Assembly: GCF_001305575.3 (NCBI RefSeq)
Contig: NZ_CP012373.2
Coordinates: 744,001 to 808,000 of the forward strand
Reading direction: 5' to 3'
Origin: Beggiatoa leptomitoformis
GTDB taxonomy: Bacteria > Pseudomonadota > Gammaproteobacteria > Beggiatoales > Beggiatoaceae
DNA length: 64,000 nt
Shown here: positions 27,933 through 36,620 of the stretch, in pieces
How the letters are laid out: the number at the start of each line of letters is the position of its first letter
Position numbering within the stretch: position 1 is the first letter of the stretch
Notes under the pieces: model-generated
What the model saw: the letters and a program-made list of their open reading frames with translations, nothing else
Database searches by the model: none
What the model was told of the DNA's origin: nothing
Translations under genes and position numbers: made by a program

Positions 27933-28442
27933 ATGCAAGATGCTCACTATTGGATTCGTACTCTGAATTTACAAGCTCATCCAGAAGGCGGATATTATCG
28001 CCGTACTTATTGCGCGACAGAATCTTTAGCCGCACAAGCATTGCCATCACGTTTCGGAGCAAATCGTTTTATCAGCAGTGCGATTTATTATCTACTCTGC
28101 GGTGAACAATTTTCTGCATTACACCAGATTAAGTCTGATGAATTGTGGCATTTTTATGCAGGTTCAAGCATTAATCTGTATATTATTGATATACAAGGCA
28201 TATTACAAACAATTATTTTAGGGTCAAATCCAACGGTTGGAGAAGTTTTTCAAGCGGTTGTTCCTGCAGGTTGTTGGTTTGGTGCGCGACTTGTTCAGAC
28301 AAATAGTTATGCCTTATTAGGGTGTACTGTTGCACCAGCATTTGATTTTAGCGACTTTACATTAGCGCGTCGTGATGATTTATTGACACAATATCCCCAA
28401 TATACAAACATTATTCAGGCATTGACTTATCCATCATCTTGA
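27933..28442 (+). CDS. DUF985 (cupin_5) family protein
   Basis: A 169-residue single-domain cupin. Family blocks visible: LQAHPEGGYYRRTY, SSAIYYLLCGEQFSALHQIKSDELWHFYAG (cupin motif with His/Glu/His) and the QAVVPAGCWFGARL and CTVAPAFDFSDFTLA blocks. Members are of uncertain biochemical role. ATG start; the stop lies 19 bases before the OsmC gene, so the two are probably cotranscribed. Confidence 0.88.
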   Translation: MQDAHYWIRTLNLQAHPEGGYYRRTYCATESLAAQALPSRFGANRFISSAIYYLLCGEQFSALHQIKSDELWHFYAGSSINLYIIDIQGILQTIILGSNPTVGEVFQAVVPAGCWFGARLVQTNSYALLGCTVAPAFDFSDFTLARRDDLLTQYPQYTNIIQALTYPSS

Positions 28443-28461
28443 CAAAAAAGGAGTGTTTCTC

Positions 28462-28911
28462 ATGTCAGAACATAAAGCAACCATTGAATGGAAAAATCCA
28501 ACAACAGCGTTTAATGCGGATTCTTTCAGCCGTGACCACACAGTTACATTTCCCAGTGGTATTCAAATCAACGCCTCTTCCGCCCCTGAATTTAATGGTA
28601 ACACCGCTTGTACCAATCCTGAAGAATTGTTAGTCGCTGCCTTATCTAACTGTCACATGCTAACCTTTCTCGCCGTTGCGGCAAAACGTGGTTATCAGCT
28701 TGCGCATTATCTTGACCAAGCCATTGGTATTTTAGAAAAAAATGCAGAAGGAAAAATGGCAGTTACACGGGTTACATTACACCCTAGCGTTACCTTTATG
28801 GGGGATAATCAACCAACACATGAACAATTAGAAAAATTGCATGAAAGTGCGCATCGTAATTGTTTTATTGGACAATCCGTTAAAACCGAAGTAACGATTG
28901 AAATCGCTTAA
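28462..28911 (+). CDS. OsmC/Ohr-family thiol peroxidase-like protein
   Basis: A 149-residue OsmC-fold protein. AAGGAG lies 8 nt before the ATG at 28462, so the in-frame GTG at 28453 is not used. The two peroxidatic-site cysteines are present in SNCHML and HRNCFIG, and NPEELLVAALSNC is the family helix. It should reduce organic hydroperoxides in the cytoplasm. It follows the cupin gene closely. Confidence 0.9.
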   Translation: MSEHKATIEWKNPTTAFNADSFSRDHTVTFPSGIQINASSAPEFNGNTACTNPEELLVAALSNCHMLTFLAVAAKRGYQLAHYLDQAIGILEKNAEGKMAVTRVTLHPSVTFMGDNQPTHEQLEKLHESAHRNCFIGQSVKTEVTIEIA

Positions 28912-28951
28912 CCTCATGATGCCAGATTGAGGACGTGTGGAAGAAATATTC

Positions 28952-28979
28952 CCCTCCCTACCCCATGAGTGAGGGAGGG
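28952..28979. terminator. Hairpin between convergent osmC-like and pgsA genes
   Basis: CCCTCCCT pairs with AGGGAGGG (8 bp, all but two pairs G-C) in the 98-base gap between convergent genes. It has no long T-run but is well placed for both directions. Confidence 0.6.
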
Positions 28980-29009
28980 TCTGAAAATCCTGATACAAAT
29001 AACACCCAA

Positions 29010-29567
29010 CTACAAACCATCTTTTAACAACAACGGCAATGCTGCCCGTAGGTAAACCAGCATAGACCAAATCGTCAACACCGCCGCGATATACAACAAG
29101 ACAAATCCCGCATAATAAATGGGAAAATCCCATAACGGTTCACGATAAAGTAACAAGGTAATCGACAACATTTGTGCAGTCGTTTTAACTTTACCAATAT
29201 AAGACACTGCAACGGTCGCACGCTGACCTAATTCAGCCATCCATTCACGCAGTGCGGAAATGGTTATTTCGCGCCCGATAATAATTGCGGAAGGAATTGA
29301 CATCCAAGGACTAGGATTCGCTTCAACCAGAAAAACCAAGGCAACAGCCACCATCAATTTATCCGCAACAGGGTCAAGAAAAGCCCCAAAAGCAGACAGT
29401 TGATTCCAGCGTCGCGCTAAATAACCATCGAACCAATCAGTAATCGCAGCCAAGGCGAAAATAAAAGTAGTTAATTCATTAGCCCATGTACCGGGTAAAT
29501 AACAAGCACCAATAAACAAGGGAATTAAAACGATACGTAAAAGAGTAAGGGCGTTAGGAGTTGTCAC
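29010..29567 (-). CDS. pgsA: CDP-diacylglycerol-glycerol-3-phosphate 3-phosphatidyltransferase
   Basis: A 185-residue inner-membrane enzyme making phosphatidylglycerophosphate, the first committed step to PG and cardiolipin. The CDP-alcohol phosphotransferase signature D-x2-DG-x2-AR-x8-G-x3-D-x3-D is complete in [10 protein letters not shown]...[12 protein letters not shown]. Several TM helices follow. Its start overlaps the uvrC stop by 4 bases, the usual gammaproteobacterial uvrC-pgsA arrangement with coupled translation. Confidence 0.95.
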   Translation of the reverse strand: MTTPNALTLLRIVLIPLFIGACYLPGTWANELTTFIFALAAITDWFDGYLARRWNQLSAFGAFLDPVADKLMVAVALVFLVEANPSPWMSIPSAIIIGREITISALREWMAELGQRATVAVSYIGKVKTTAQMLSITLLLYREPLWDFPIYYAGFVLLYIAAVLTIWSMLVYLRAALPLLLKDGL

Positions 29568-31384
29568 GTCGTTAAAAAGAAATCGTAAATTTTTTGCGCT
29601 AATTGTCGACTAATGCCGGGTATTCGGACAAGCTCTTCTACGCCTGCCCGCGATACCCCTTGTAAGCCACCAAAATGATTGAGTAACAGTTTACGACGTT
29701 TCGCACCAATGCCCGCAATCTGTTCTAACACGGATTTCTGACGGACTTTATTGCGCTGTTGTCGATGTCCCGCAATAGCAAAGCGATGGGCTTCATCACG
29801 GATTTGTTGAATAAGATGTAGGGCTTGAGAATCTTTCGGTAAAAAAAGCGGGTGTTCTTCATTAGGAAATATTAAACTTTCTAACCCTGCTTTCCGTCCC
29901 GTTCCTTTAGCAACACCGATAATCTGAACGTTAAAAACACTTAACTTTATAAGTGTATCATGCGCTACTTTCACCTGACCAGCACCACCATCAATAAAGA
30001 GTATATCAGGTAATGCTCCTTCCCCCTGCACTACTTTGCTAAAACGCCGACTTAATGCCTGTTGCATTGCCGCGTAATCATCTCCGCCCGTAATACCTGT
30101 AATATTATAACGACGATAAGCACCAGAACACGCCCCATCCGCATCAAATACCACACAAGAAGCCACCGTTGCTTCCCCTTGCGTATGGCTAATATCAAAA
30201 CATTCTAAACGTTGTGGTAGCGTTTCTAAATGTAGAGCGATACTTAATGCAGCAAGTCGCTCCCGATGATGACTGGGTTTACGTTGTTGCAAACTCTGTT
30301 TCGCATTTTCCACAGCCATTTCAACCCAACGAGCGCGCGTCGTGCGTACATGAATGCTAAAGCGCGGTTGACGTTTGCGCTGTTGCTGGATAGCTTCCGC
30401 TAAGGCTTTTGTATCCGCTATTGCGGGAAATAAAATAATTTCATCAGGAATATCATGCGCATTACCCAAATAAAACTGCGGCAGAAATGCGTCTAACACG
30501 ACTTGTGCGTCTTCGTCACCTTCTTGTTTCGGAAAATAAGCACGACTGCCCAATTGTCGCCCATCACGTACTGTAAGAACCTGCACACAACTAATACCAT
30601 TCTCGACTAAACACGCAATGATATCCACATTACCCGCATCCGTACTAACATATTGTTGAGCCTGAATAACACGTAAACTATTAATTTGGTCACGATAACG
30701 CGCGGCTTTTTCATAATCTAAAATATCAGCCGCTGTTTTCATTTTCTCCACTAATTCGCTGATAACCGCATGACTTTTACCTTCTAAAAATAAAGTCGCG
30801 TGTTTTACCTCCTCCGCATAGCTCGCTTCGTCAATAAAACCCACACAGGGCGCGGTACAACGCTTGATTTGATACTGCAAACAAGGACGCGAACGGTTAC
30901 GAAAGAAACTATCATCACACTGACGAATGGGGAAAATTTTCTGCATCAAATTCAAACTGTCATACACCGCCTTTGCATGTGGATAAGGACCAAAATATTT
31001 TCCCTTACCGCGTTTTGTACCGCGATGTAATCCTAATTGTGGAAAGGTATGTGCAGAAAGATAAATAAACGGATAACTTTTATCATCTCGTAACAAGATG
31101 TTATAACGTGGTTGATGGGCTTTAATTAAGGTATTTTCTAAAATTAAGGCTTCACTTTCCGTGTGAGTCACAGTAATTTCAATGGCGGCAATCTGGGCAA
31201 CAAGGGCGCGGGTTTTTGGCGATTGGTCGGACTGGGTAAAATAACTACCCACACGTTTTTTTAAATTACGCGCTTTCCCAACATAAAGAATGCCACCCGT
31301 TTGGTCTAACATCCGATAGACCCCTGATTTTGTGGTAAGCGTCGCTAAAAAACGTTTAGGGTTAAACGTAGCATTTTCCATCAT
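29564..31384 (-). CDS. uvrC: Excinuclease ABC subunit C
   Basis: A 606-residue nucleotide-excision-repair endonuclease. In order: GIY-YIG domain (about 15-95, SGVYRML and [13 protein letters not shown]), Cys-rich segment ([13 protein letters not shown]), UVR motif (about 200-235), the RNase H-like 5' incision domain with [14 protein letters not shown], and C-terminal helix-hairpin-helix repeats ([18 protein letters not shown]). The tandem ATGs at 31382-31384 and 31379-31381 are preferred over a TTG six codons upstream. First gene of the uvrC-pgsA unit. Confidence 0.95.
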   Translation of the reverse strand: MMENATFNPKRFLATLTTKSGVYRMLDQTGGILYVGKARNLKKRVGSYFTQSDQSPKTRALVAQIAAIEITVTHTESEALILENTLIKAHQPRYNILLRDDKSYPFIYLSAHTFPQLGLHRGTKRGKGKYFGPYPHAKAVYDSLNLMQKIFPIRQCDDSFFRNRSRPCLQYQIKRCTAPCVGFIDEASYAEEVKHATLFLEGKSHAVISELVEKMKTAADILDYEKAARYRDQINSLRVIQAQQYVSTDAGNVDIIACLVENGISCVQVLTVRDGRQLGSRAYFPKQEGDEDAQVVLDAFLPQFYLGNAHDIPDEIILFPAIADTKALAEAIQQQRKRQPRFSIHVRTTRARWVEMAVENAKQSLQQRKPSHHRERLAALSIALHLETLPQRLECFDISHTQGEATVASCVVFDADGACSGAYRRYNITGITGGDDYAAMQQALSRRFSKVVQGEGALPDILFIDGGAGQVKVAHDTLIKLSVFNVQIIGVAKGTGRKAGLESLIFPNEEHPLFLPKDSQALHLIQQIRDEAHRFAIAGHRQQRNKVRQKSVLEQIAGIGAKRRKLLLNHFGGLQGVSRAGVEELVRIPGISRQLAQKIYDFFLTT

Positions 31385-31647
31385 GGTTATAGTAAACCCC
31401 AAAGAAGTCAGTGATGATAAGCAATTCTAAACGGTATGGGAAAGAATGCCATGACTTACGCTATAAACTTTTGCAATCAAAGAATAAAGAAACGCTAACC
31501 CATAAAAACACAGAACGCTTTGGTATAGGAATAGGTTGTATTGGAGATAATCGTGACAGTTTTTTATTTAATGACAAAATTTAAATGTAAACAAAAAACA
31601 GGGATGAACAAAACATTACCCTTATCTTTATTTAATACGTGGAAAAA

Positions 31648-33666
31648 TCAATGCCTTCTGCGCCAAACAATCCATCCATCTTTTTGTTTATCTAAGTAAT
31701 AGGTATGACTCATTCGCTTAGTAACTTGATCATAAAAAATACCATACCCTTCCATTAAATTGGCATAATGGAACTTACTTAAACTTTGTTTTTCATCACT
31801 AGAAAAATCATCAAAAAGTAATAACTCTGGCTTTTTAAGTTCAATCTGTTGTGCGAGTTTGTCATATTTTAATTCATTCATTACTTCTGCATATACATTA
31901 TAGTATGGTAATAGCTGATAATTTTTTGATAAATAAGAAATAAAATCCCCGTATAGAGAAAAATGAAATGCCGTTTCTGACTCAACACTATTTTTTATAA
32001 AGACTATTTTTTTATTCAAAATAGTCACTAATTCACTTGGCAGATAAAATCGAGAAGTAAAACCATCAATAGGGTTATATTGCAGAGGAGAATTCATAAT
32101 AAGCTTTTTTATATTATTTTCTTGTATAAAAGAAGACAGTTCTCGTGTTTGTAAATATGTTAGATATGTCATTAGTATACAAACAATGGCAATACTAACG
32201 TGGATTAACTTGAAAGAAATTTTTTCTTTTTGTAAAACATAGAGATAACGTGTATTAAATATATCAGCTATTAAAAATATATATAAGAAACAATATATAC
32301 TCAATTTGAGTGCTGTTATTTCTGGACGGTTTACATAATATGCAAACCAAATAAGCAACATAGTTGCAACTGCTGATTTGAAACTACGTTTGATATTTAA
32401 GGGGGTCTCTGATGATAACCATAACAATGTATTATTCGTAACTGTATAGAGGCTATGTATAAAAATAACTAACATCAAAGTGTTAAATGGAAGAGGAATG
32501 CCGCCATATCCTGATGAGCGTTCTATCAAATACGTTAGAAATCCCATTGGTGGATTTGGTAAGTATCCAAGTATTATGTAAAAGATAGAATAGAATATTA
32601 AGAATGTGGTAGTAAGACCTGTTACGAACTTGATAAATAATAATATTAATGTATATACTTTTTTATTTTCTCGTAGTATTAGAAATACTAGACAGCCAAA
32701 AGCAATTGATACACCCGTTTCAGGATTCCATAAAACGGAAAAAGCGGATACGCTACCTAAAACAAAACCAGATATATTTCCCCTTACAAGAAAAATCATG
32801 ATTAAGCTAATCGGAAAGCACAAATATCTAATGCTAAAGCCAGTATAAATAAGGATAGACGCACAGAAAATGACAAATAAAATAAATAATGTGTTTTTTG
32901 AGTTATATAAATAGAGGATAGTTAACGCACTAGTGAAATAAAAAAGACATGCTAAATTAATTAGAAAATCTATGGAAAGCCCAAGTCTTATAAAAAATGA
33001 AAATAAAATAGGCACTATGATACCAAAACCGCTAGTAGTAATTTCCTCGTATAAATTAAGTCCATGTACAAGACGTGCTGTTGATGAGTAAGCTAAATCG
33101 TAATGGGCATTTAAGAAAATAAATCCAGCAATATCATTAAAATAAAGAATATTATTTGAGAGAGCTAGTGTGATAATACAAACAGCTATAGCCAGTAAAA
33201 TTAAAAAAAAATTATTTTTCTTCGTCAAATTATTTAAATTTTTTATTCCTAGTAAAAAGAACAAATAAGAAGCTACATAAACTAGCATATATAGCAGTTG
33301 AGTTTTAGCTGCTCCTCCTAAGAGAAATAAATTATAAATTCCCCCTACTATTATTGCTCCTCCTACGAAGTATCCCCAAATATTCCTTTGATAACTAGAT
33401 AAAGTTAAGTCTTTAATATATTTTATTTTTAATAAAAACCCCGCAAGGCATATAGCAAGAAATAATGTTATTAATACAACACGATGCGCTTTTACTTGAG
33501 GGGTACTATCAAAAGTATGTAATTGAGATTGAGATGGTTGTGTAAAATAAACGTTCTCTACTGTTAGATCATGAAAAGAACTAATGGGTAGATAAACAGT
33601 AATAACTCCCGCAATAAATACAGCAACAACAATTATTATGGATAATACATTGATATTTTTCTTCAT
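31648..33666 (-). CDS. Polytopic membrane protein, unrecognised
   Basis: A 672-residue protein with an N-terminal TM anchor, a periplasmic loop of about 45 residues, then about 12 further hydrophobic helices, and a soluble C-terminal part (about 510-672) rich in Tyr and Lys. The layout resembles GT-C glycosyltransferases or polysaccharide membrane proteins, but I see no clear DD/DE motif in the first large loop, so no function is given. The coding sequence is visibly more AT-rich than its neighbours, with many Lys/Ile/Asn AT-rich codons. This suggests transfer from another genome. It stands alone between uvrC and lpd. ATG start. Confidence 0.7.
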   Translation of the reverse strand: MKKNINVLSIIIVVAVFIAGVITVYLPISSFHDLTVENVYFTQPSQSQLHTFDSTPQVKAHRVVLITLFLAICLAGFLLKIKYIKDLTLSSYQRNIWGYFVGGAIIVGGIYNLFLLGGAAKTQLLYMLVYVASYLFFLLGIKNLNNLTKKNNFFLILLAIAVCIITLALSNNILYFNDIAGFIFLNAHYDLAYSSTARLVHGLNLYEEITTSGFGIIVPILFSFFIRLGLSIDFLINLACLFYFTSALTILYLYNSKNTLFILFVIFCASILIYTGFSIRYLCFPISLIMIFLVRGNISGFVLGSVSAFSVLWNPETGVSIAFGCLVFLILRENKKVYTLILLFIKFVTGLTTTFLIFYSIFYIILGYLPNPPMGFLTYLIERSSGYGGIPLPFNTLMLVIFIHSLYTVTNNTLLWLSSETPLNIKRSFKSAVATMLLIWFAYYVNRPEITALKLSIYCFLYIFLIADIFNTRYLYVLQKEKISFKLIHVSIAIVCILMTYLTYLQTRELSSFIQENNIKKLIMNSPLQYNPIDGFTSRFYLPSELVTILNKKIVFIKNSVESETAFHFSLYGDFISYLSKNYQLLPYYNVYAEVMNELKYDKLAQQIELKKPELLLFDDFSSDEKQSLSKFHYANLMEGYGIFYDQVTKRMSHTYYLDKQKDGWIVWRRRH

Positions 33667-33748
33667 TTAAAAATCCTATGTCTTACAGTACCACTAAGCC
33701 TGTTTTAATTTTATCTAATTAGTTGGTTATACTTTTTTTAAAAAAAAT

Positions 33749-33817
33749 AGAGTAGTGCTAAAGTTATTAAAACAGTTTAACAATATAAATGTTGAAATGT
33801 TCTTTTAGCACTACTCT
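33749..33817 (-). terminator. Terminator of the sucA-sucB-lpd operon
   Basis: AGAGTAGTGCTAAA (33749-33762) pairs perfectly with TTTAGCACTACTCT (33804-33817). On the minus strand the stem is followed by ATTTTTTTTA. It lies 31 bases after the lpd stop. The loop is unusually long (41 bases). Confidence 0.75.
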
Positions 33818-33847
33818 TATTTCTGCTCAAAAATAGTTAGTTAATAA

Positions 33848-35266
33848 CTAAGCATGAATCATTCGTCCATCAACCGCCAACGCCGCTTCATGCATTCCCT
33901 CTGCTAAGGTTGGATGTGCATGAATAGTACGGGCTAAGTCTTCACTGCTAGCTTGACATTCCATCGCTAATACCGCTTCTGATAACAATTCGGAAGCAGA
34001 AATACCAAATAAATGCACGCCTAAAATACGGTCAGTTTTTGCATCCGCAATCATGCGTATCATCCCTGCCGTTTCGCCATGCGCACGTGCGCGTCCGCTA
34101 GCTAACATGGGGAATTGTCCAACACGGTATTCAATGCCTGCTGCTTTTAATTCTTCTTCCGTACGACCTACCCATGCAATTTCTGGCCATGTGTAAATCA
34201 CCCACGGCATAATATCGTAGTGCATTTCAGTTTTTTGACCCGCTAAACGTTCAGCCAACATAATGCCTTCTTCTGAGGCTTTATGTGCGAGCATAGGGCC
34301 ACCAATCACATCACCAATCGCATAAACATTCGGGACATTGGTTTGACGATGTTCATCAACCACCACAAAACCCCGTTCAGAAATTTTTACACCGATGGCT
34401 TCGGCGTTTAAACCCGCTGTGTTAGGTTTGCGTCCGACGGAAACAATTAGTTTATCAACAATAGTTTGTTGTTCTGCACCGTTTACATCTTTATAGCTGA
34501 CATGGACTTCATTACCAACCACTTTAGCATTGGTAACACTCGCACTAAGTTGGATGTTTAAACCTTGTTTTTGCAGTTCTTTAAATGCAGCCGTTGCAAT
34601 CTTGCGGTCAGCAACAGACAAAAATTCGGGTAAGGCCTCTAAAATCGTCACTTGACTACCCAAACGATTCCAAACGCTGCCTAATTCTAAACCGATAGCA
34701 CCCGCACCAATCACACCTAAACGCGCAGGAATACTGTCAAAGGAGAGAGCGCCTGTGGAATCAACTATGTATTGGTTATCAATGGGAGCAACAGGAATAT
34801 TGGTTGGCACAGAACCTGTGGCAATGATGATTTTATCAGCGGTATATTCTTGTTCACCACCCTCTTTAGTGGTTACTTTGATTTTATCAGCCGTTACAAA
34901 GCTGGCAGAACCTTCTAAACGGGTGACTTTATTTTTTTTAAAAAGCCCAGCAATACCTTGTGTTAAGTTTTTTACCACGTCATTTTTGCGCGCTAACATG
35001 GTAGCAACGTCAATACTAACGTTGTCGACTTTAATCCCATGTTCACCCGCATGTTTTTTAATGTGGTAGTAATGGTGAGAAGAGTCTAATAAGGCTTTGG
35101 AGGGGATACATCCAATATTTAAGCATGTGCCACCTAAAGAGTTTTGTCCTTCAGGGTTGAGATATTTCTCTACGCAAGCGACCTTCATGCCGAGTTGCGC
35201 ACAACGGATAGCCGCGACATAACCACCAGGACCTGCACCGATTACGATGACGTTAAAATCTGCCAT
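33848..35266 (-). CDS. lpdA: Dihydrolipoyl dehydrogenase (E3)
   Basis: A 472-residue flavoprotein that reoxidises dihydrolipoamide to make NADH. FAD-binding GAGPGGY at the N-terminus, redox-active disulfide in GGTCLNIGCIPSK (Cys near 48 and 53), NAD-binding GAGAIGLELGSVW, second FAD segment YAIGDVIGGPMLAHKA, and the catalytic His-Glu pair in HAHPTLAEGMHEAAL. It is the third gene of the sucA-sucB-lpd operon and so most likely serves the 2-oxoglutarate dehydrogenase complex. ATG start with GGAGTAAAACA upstream. Confidence 0.95.
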   Translation of the reverse strand: MADFNVIVIGAGPGGYVAAIRCAQLGMKVACVEKYLNPEGQNSLGGTCLNIGCIPSKALLDSSHHYYHIKKHAGEHGIKVDNVSIDVATMLARKNDVVKNLTQGIAGLFKKNKVTRLEGSASFVTADKIKVTTKEGGEQEYTADKIIIATGSVPTNIPVAPIDNQYIVDSTGALSFDSIPARLGVIGAGAIGLELGSVWNRLGSQVTILEALPEFLSVADRKIATAAFKELQKQGLNIQLSASVTNAKVVGNEVHVSYKDVNGAEQQTIVDKLIVSVGRKPNTAGLNAEAIGVKISERGFVVVDEHRQTNVPNVYAIGDVIGGPMLAHKASEEGIMLAERLAGQKTEMHYDIMPWVIYTWPEIAWVGRTEEELKAAGIEYRVGQFPMLASGRARAHGETAGMIRMIADAKTDRILGVHLFGISASELLSEAVLAMECQASSEDLARTIHAHPTLAEGMHEAALAVDGRMIHA

Positions 35267-35305
35267 TGTTTTACTCCTTGATATTTTTTAGTTTTCTGTT
35301 GTTAT

Positions 35306-35328
35306 AAACCCCTCATGAAGAGGGGTTT
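35306..35328. other. Intercistronic hairpin sucB-lpdA
   Basis: AAACCCCTC pairs perfectly with GAGGGGTTT (9 bp, 5-nt loop) between sucB and lpdA. It may attenuate, process or stabilise the operon transcript. Confidence 0.6.
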
Positions 35329-35337
35329 AGGATTTTC

Positions 35338-36513
35338 TTAGACTTCTAATAATAAACGAGCAGGGTCTTCAATGGCGTTTTTAATCGCAACTAAGAATTG
35401 TACTGCGTCACGTCCGTCAATAATGCGGTGGTCGTAAGTTAAAGCAACATACATGACAGGGCGGACAACGACTTGTCCGTTTTCAACATAGGGACGGTCA
35501 ACAATGTTGTGCATCCCTAAAATCGCGCTTTGTGGCGGATTTAAAATGGGGGTGGACATCATTGAGCCGAAAATTCCACCATTCGTAATGCTGAATGTGC
35601 CACCTGTTAATTCTTCAATGGTTAATTTGGCATCACGGGCGCGTTTGCCAAAATCAGCAATACCCTTTTCAATGTCGGCAAAAGAAAGTGCATCCGCATC
35701 GCGCAGAATAGGCACAACTAAACCACGTTGGGAACTAACAGCAATGCCGATGTCGTAGTAACCATGATAAATAATGTCATCGCCTTCAGTGGAGGCATTA
35801 ACAATCGGGAATTTTTGTAATGCTGCAACGGTGGCTTTGGTGAAGAAGGACATAAAGCCTAATTTTGCACCATGTTTCTTTTCGAACTCGTCTTTGTATT
35901 TTGTCCGCAAGTCCATCATGGGTTTCATGTTGATTTCATTAAATGTTGTCAACAAGGCATGTTGGTGCTGAGCTTCTAATAAACGTTCGGCTGTCCGTTT
36001 ACGCATCCGTGTCATTGCAACCCGTTCTTCTGGGCGTGAACCAACAAGCGGTGGGGCTTTTGGAGCGACAGTTGCGGGTTTTTGTCCTGCGGCTAACATG
36101 TCTGATTTAGTAACACGGTCACCAGAATGGGGTACATCGGCAGGATTGATGCCTTGCTCAGTTGCCATTTTACGCACAGCAGGGCTGGTTTTAGGGTCGG
36201 CACTGCTAGCAACAGCGGCGGGTGCTGTTGCAACGGGTGCAGCGGCGACAGGACTGGTTGTTGTTGCGGTGGCGGTGGTGTCGATGGAACCTAAGAGTTC
36301 TTCACTGAGGACGCTTGCGCCTTTGTCTTTAACAATGCTGGTCAATACACCAGCTTTGGGGGCAACCACTTCAAGGACAACTTTATCAGTTTCAATATCA
36401 ACTAATTTGTCGCCTTCTTGTAAAGCATCGCCAGCTTTTTTATACCATTCTAGTACCGTTGCATCGGCAACGGATTCTGATAGCACAGGGACTTTTACAT
36501 CTACGATAGACAC
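35338..36513 (-). CDS. sucB: Dihydrolipoyllysine succinyltransferase (E2 of 2-oxoglutarate dehydrogenase)
   Basis: A 391-residue E2 core protein. One lipoyl domain (about 1-78) with the lipoylated Lys in [11 protein letters not shown], an Ala/Pro/Thr-rich linker, an E3-binding domain ([13 protein letters not shown], about 110-145) and the catalytic domain (about 160-391) with the His-Asp pair in [11 protein letters not shown]. It transfers succinyl to CoA in the TCA cycle. Start is ATG and agrees with the conserved lipoyl-domain N-terminus. Middle gene of the operon. Confidence 0.95.
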   Translation of the reverse strand: MSIVDVKVPVLSESVADATVLEWYKKAGDALQEGDKLVDIETDKVVLEVVAPKAGVLTSIVKDKGASVLSEELLGSIDTTATATTTSPVAAAPVATAPAAVASSADPKTSPAVRKMATEQGINPADVPHSGDRVTKSDMLAAGQKPATVAPKAPPLVGSRPEERVAMTRMRKRTAERLLEAQHQHALLTTFNEINMKPMMDLRTKYKDEFEKKHGAKLGFMSFFTKATVAALQKFPIVNASTEGDDIIYHGYYDIGIAVSSQRGLVVPILRDADALSFADIEKGIADFGKRARDAKLTIEELTGGTFSITNGGIFGSMMSTPILNPPQSAILGMHNIVDRPYVENGQVVVRPVMYVALTYDHRIIDGRDAVQFLVAIKNAIEDPARLLLEV

Positions 36514-36571
36514 TGTTTATTTTCCTTTTGGCGGTAATAGTTTAGGATAAATGGACAATTATTTATACCAT

Positions 36572-36604
36572 CTTCTTTCAACAGATTTTTGCTGTTGAAA
36601 GAAG
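36572..36604. other. Intercistronic hairpin sucA-sucB
   Basis: CTTCTTTCAACAG and CTGTTGAAAGAAG form a perfect 13-bp stem with a 7-nt loop just after the sucA stop. It could stabilise the sucA mRNA end or cause partial termination. Confidence 0.65.
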
Positions 36605-36620
36605 CAGTGAATTGACAAAC

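Noticed and set aside
36098-36550. 150-codon plus-strand ORF opposite sucB
   Set aside because: It mirrors the Ala-rich linker and lipoyl domain of sucB; antisense frame only.
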